From assembly GCF_900115495.1 (NCBI RefSeq), contig NZ_FOWR01000008.1:62001-126000 (forward strand): a stretch of 64,000 nt of DNA, given 5' to 3'. The position numbers were made by a program, and so were the translations under genes. The stretch's first letter is position 1. Each line of letters starts with the position of its first letter. This document shows, in pieces, positions 61,421 to 64,000 of this stretch. Under the pieces are notes generated by a model, which worked only from the letters and a program-made list of their open reading frames with translations, had not been told where the DNA came from and made no database searches. This DNA comes from Enterovibrio norvegicus DSM 15893 (GTDB lineage: Bacteria > Pseudomonadota > Gammaproteobacteria > Enterobacterales > Vibrionaceae).

Positions 61421-61933
61421 TTATTGACCTAAGTGCGGCATAAAGTTGCATGGGCGATGGCTCGCATCAAGCTGTTGCTTGATGATGCCGTTCCAACCCG
61501 TACGGCACGCACCCGTAGAACCTGGCATACCGAAGATAACCGTGTGGTTAGCAAAGCCCGCAATCGCGCGAGATTGAATAGTAGATGTGCCAATTTCTTG
61601 GAATGAGATAGCTCGGAATAATTCACCAAAGCCTTCCACTTCTTTGTCGAAAAGTGGTTTGATCGCTTCTGGCGTACTATCACGAGACGTAAAGCCTGTG
61701 CCGCCAGTGATCAAGATAGCTTGCACATTTTGATCTGCAATCCACTGCGACACAATCGCACGGAGTTGATAGATATCGTCGATAACAATTTTTTTGTCTG
61801 CCAGTGTATGCCCGGCTTCTTTTAATGCATCCACCAGGAACTGACCCGACGTGTCATTCTCTTCTGTGCGCGTATCTGAAACGGTTAATACGGCAATGTT
61901 AGCTGGCGAAAATTCAGTGACAGCGTGACCCAT
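61421..61933 (-). CDS. moaB: Molybdenum cofactor biosynthesis protein MoaB
   Basis: 170 residues of the MogA/MoaB fold. Conserved TGGTGFTSRDSTPEAI and FGMPGSTGACRTGW bind MPT. In enteric-type bacteria its role is uncertain because MogA does the adenylylation, but in many others MoaB does it. GAGG lies upstream of the ATG. Second gene of moaABCDE. Confidence 0.96.
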   Translation of the reverse strand: MGHAVTEFSPANIAVLTVSDTRTEENDTSGQFLVDALKEAGHTLADKKIVIDDIYQLRAIVSQWIADQNVQAILITGGTGFTSRDSTPEAIKPLFDKEVEGFGELFRAISFQEIGTSTIQSRAIAGFANHTVIFGMPGSTGACRTGWNGIIKQQLDASHRPCNFMPHLGQ

Positions 61934-61971
61934 AAAATGTGAACCTCAACGAGTAATGTCTATTAACGGTA

Positions 61972-62958
61972 TTAACCGCCGATGGATGCCAGGTGCGGCG
62001 TCATGCCGGTATGTCCCTGGTCGAGAAAATGACTTTGTTTCTTATCTGCAAGTTGACCTTGAATACGCGCGATCAATTCCACTTCTTGCTTGTCTTCTTG
62101 CAACAAATCGCGCAGTTCAACACCGTAATCACCAAACAAACACATGTGCAGTTTGCCAAGCGCCGACACGCGCAGACGGTTACAAGAATCACAGAAATCT
62201 TTTTTGTACGGCATGATCAGGCCGATCTCTCCCACATAGTCTGGGTGGCAAAATACTTCCGCAGGTCCATCACTGCGCTCTCGGACTTTCATTAGCCAAC
62301 CATTCGCAATGAGATGGTTCCGGATAGAAACACCCGATTGGTGATGTTTTTCAAAAAGCGAATTCATGTCGCCCGTTTGCATCAGTTCGATGAAACGAAG
62401 CTGGATAGGTTTGTCTTTGATCCAACGGAGAAAAGCAGGCAATTCACTGCTATTGAGATCTTTCAGCAGAACCGCATTCACTTTGACTTGTTCAAAACCT
62501 GCATCGAATGCGGCATCAATGCCCGCCATCACCTCGCGGAATTTATTCTCACCGGTGATTTGGTGGAACATGCGAGCGTCTAGACTATCAACACTGACAT
62601 TAAGGTTCGTCAGTCCCGCGTCACGCCAAGATTGCGCATGTTTTGCAAGTCGATATCCATTGGTGGTCATGGCGACCTTTTCAATGCCCTCTTGAGAAGA
62701 AATCATCGAAAGAATATCTGTGAAATCTTTGCGAAGTGATGGCTCACCGCCAGTAATACGTACCTTTGACGTACCACAATGCGCGAACGCTGAAACAACA
62801 CGTTTCAGTTCGTCAATGGACAGAAAGCCAGAGTTCTTATGGGCAGGCTTGTAACCATCAGGCAAACAATAGGTGCACCTGAAGTTACAAACATCAGTAA
62901 TAGACAAACGTAAGTAATAAAACTTACGGCTGTAGGAATCTTCAAATTGTACTGTCAC
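61972..62958 (-). CDS. moaA: GTP 3',8-cyclase MoaA (radical SAM)
   Basis: 328 residues (E. coli 329). First step of molybdopterin synthesis. The N-terminal radical-SAM cluster uses Cys24, Cys28 and Cys31 (CNFRCTYC); the C-terminal cluster has [18 protein letters not shown]. The C-terminal Gly-Gly (LASIGG) that completes the active site is intact. The start is GTG at 62958: residues from there align one-for-one with the E. coli N-terminus ([20 protein letters not shown]). The SD (GGAAAGGTG) lies in the 3' end of the riboswitch. Confidence 0.96.
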   Translation of the reverse strand: MTVQFEDSYSRKFYYLRLSITDVCNFRCTYCLPDGYKPAHKNSGFLSIDELKRVVSAFAHCGTSKVRITGGEPSLRKDFTDILSMISSQEGIEKVAMTTNGYRLAKHAQSWRDAGLTNLNVSVDSLDARMFHQITGENKFREVMAGIDAAFDAGFEQVKVNAVLLKDLNSSELPAFLRWIKDKPIQLRFIELMQTGDMNSLFEKHHQSGVSIRNHLIANGWLMKVRERSDGPAEVFCHPDYVGEIGLIMPYKKDFCDSCNRLRVSALGKLHMCLFGDYGVELRDLLQEDKQEVELIARIQGQLADKKQSHFLDQGHTGMTPHLASIGG

Positions 62959-62965
62959 GAAACAC

Positions 62966-63070
62966 CTTTCCAATATCGGGAGACGGGCACATTTCTATGA
63001 CCGCCCTGGTGACCTTATGTCACGGCCAATGCCCCGTATTCTGGTGAACTTAGGGACAGAGGCTTCGGAG
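62966..63070 (-). promoter_or_regulatory. Molybdenum cofactor (Moco) riboswitch controlling moaA
   Basis: The minus-strand leader closely follows the E. coli moaA leader: CTCCGAAGCCTCTGTCCC, GGGGCATTGGCCGTGACA, CACCAGGGCGG and TCTCCCGATATTGGAAAGG. These are the conserved blocks of the Moco RNA motif. The last block contains the moaA SD sequence, so ligand binding can hide it and switch off translation when cofactor is plentiful. Confidence 0.88.
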
Positions 63071-63518
63071 TTACGACTGCTGAAAAAATCAAACAACGTC
63101 AAACAGCGTCAGCAATCTTTGCCAATTTAGCAAACCTTGGGGTGAGCAAACAAGAATTGGTGACGCTTTTCTCATTATATTATCCAACAATAACTATTTT
63201 GTTACCGTCTCAAAACACATACAGATCTGACCATTAACCTTAAAGCACAATCGAATTGCGGCAGTTTCTTATTGCCGTTAAGGACATACCAAAACAATAA
63301 AACGGATTGTACTCATACACGCACGGGTTTAAGCCTCTATGATTGATAGACAAGGTAGATGGCCTTTGCGTGTCAAATGACAAAGGTATCGCAATTTCGA
63401 AATGCAAAATGCAAACGTCGTCTGTTAAACCAGCCGTTTTGCGTTAAAAAAAATAGGCATCGAATTTGCAGTAATGGGTACACAAGCAGTTCCGAATGAA
63501 AAATGAATAACGAAGGAA
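63071..63518. other. Intergenic region between the moa leader and the LON-domain gene
   Basis: About 450 AT-rich bases with the divergent promoters. No ORF with an SD, no repeat-family copy. Nothing further recognised. Confidence 0.35.
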
Positions 63519-63564
63519 GCGTGTAGGGGCAATCACAAAGACCATTGCCACGGCAGTCACACGC
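63519..63564 (+). promoter_or_regulatory. Structured 5' leader of the LON-domain gene
   Basis: GCGTGT (63519-63524) pairs with ACACGC (63559-63564), and inside it GGCAAT (63528-63533) pairs with ATTGCC (63544-63549). This two-tier stem ends about 28 bp before the start codon and could be a 5'UTR control element. Confidence 0.4.
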
Positions 63565-63592
63565 TCAGACAAAAATTGACTGGGAGCTCACT

Positions 63593-64000
63593 ATGACCAT
63601 TACTCTACCTATACTTTTCAATAATCGTCATATCCTCCCTTCTGGCCGACTTCCACTGCGTGTGGTGCCGGGAGAGCAACTCAATACCGTGAAATATGCA
63701 ATGCAGCATGGATTGGATATTGGAGTATGCATGGATGAAACGAGTCCGATTGGTGCAGGAATCGGTACGCGTGTCACTGTTGAAGACTTTAATACCTCAG
63801 GTGAAGATGGTGTATTAACCATCACCGTTTGTGGACATGAAAGTTTTGTTATCGACAGTATCAAAGAAAACGAAGAAGGCGTTGTTGTTGCAGTCTGTCA
63901 GACCTTACCAACATGGCCAGAGCGTGAAGTGAGCAACGATGCTGCACCACTGGCTGAGCGTTTACAAATCATGTTCGATCGTTACCCTGAATTGAGTTCA
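63593..64000 (+). CDS. LON-substrate-binding-domain protein (3' end outside window)
   Basis: 136 codons are visible from the ATG, with GGGAG upstream; the frame is open at the window end. LPILFNNRHILPSGRLPLRV followed by GIGTRVTVEDFNTSGEDG matches the LON N-terminal (PUA-like) domain protein family (COG2802), which lacks the protease. Such proteins are about 190-200 residues and of unknown function. Confidence 0.75.
   Translation, partial: MTITLPILFNNRHILPSGRLPLRVVPGEQLNTVKYAMQHGLDIGVCMDETSPIGAGIGTRVTVEDFNTSGEDGVLTITVCGHESFVIDSIKENEEGVVVAVCQTLPTWPEREVSNDAAPLAERLQIMFDRYPELSS

Overview
The window is a contiguous, gene-dense stretch of chromosome from a marine gammaproteobacterium, most likely a member of the Vibrionaceae (an Enterovibrio/Grimontia/Photobacterium-like organism; the genus is inference). 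The reasons are the enteric/vibrio gene order, a lrp/ald divergent pair, a Vibrio-type chitinase A, and protein sequences that follow E. coli and Vibrio homologues closely. No rRNA, tRNA, CRISPR array, prophage or complete insertion sequence was seen.

Layout. 1-0.5 kb: the end of an M20 amidohydrolase. 0.7-6.8 kb: accessory block with a CueO/SufI-like multicopper oxidase, an AdiA-type arginine decarboxylase, a divergent PotE-like antiporter and a small exported protein coupled to it. 6.9-12.2 kb: CysB-family regulator, low-molecular-weight tyrosine phosphatase, dienelactone hydrolase-like protein, btuR, a YdjM-like membrane protein and a CBS protein. 12.2-19.6 kb: asmA, dcd, udk, apbC and divergent metG. 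19.8-22.4 kb: an orphan 266-residue gene behind a probable sigma-54 promoter, convergent with a PAS-containing chemoreceptor. 22.7-41.5 kb: the conserved block serS-rarA-lolA-ftsK / lrp / ald / trxB-cydD-cydC / aat-bpt / infA / clpA-clpS / cspD. 41.9-50.4 kb: di-heme peroxidase, icd, rluE, mnmA-hflD-purB, roxA. 50.5-56 kb: the oppABCDF oligopeptide importer. 56-60.1 kb: an AT-rich gap with two unlisted small ORFs, then secreted chitinase A. 60.2-63 kb: moaABCDE with a molybdenum-cofactor riboswitch leader. The window ends inside a LON-domain protein gene.

How the genes work together. AdiA plus an antiporter is an amino-acid-dependent acid-resistance module. FtsK, LolA, RarA and SerS are housekeeping functions transcribed together. 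CydDC supports cytochrome bd assembly next to thioredoxin reductase. Aat, Bpt, ClpS and ClpA form one N-end-rule degradation pathway: two enzymes add destabilising residues, the adaptor binds them and the unfoldase acts on them. MoaA-E make molybdopterin under control of their product. OppABCDF and ChiA are nutrient acquisition.

No clearly new multi-gene system was found. The best leads are a dispersed MITE-like inverted-repeat family (a 185-bp copy at 49.0 kb with relatives at 41.7, 4.6 and 0.5 kb), the sigma-54 promoter on the orphan gene at 19.8 kb, two small ORFs in the opp-chiA gap, an intra-operon hairpin between oppA and oppB, and the mixed AdiA/PotE pairing. Several genes start with TTG or GTG (rarA, the CysB-like gene, hflD, moaA).
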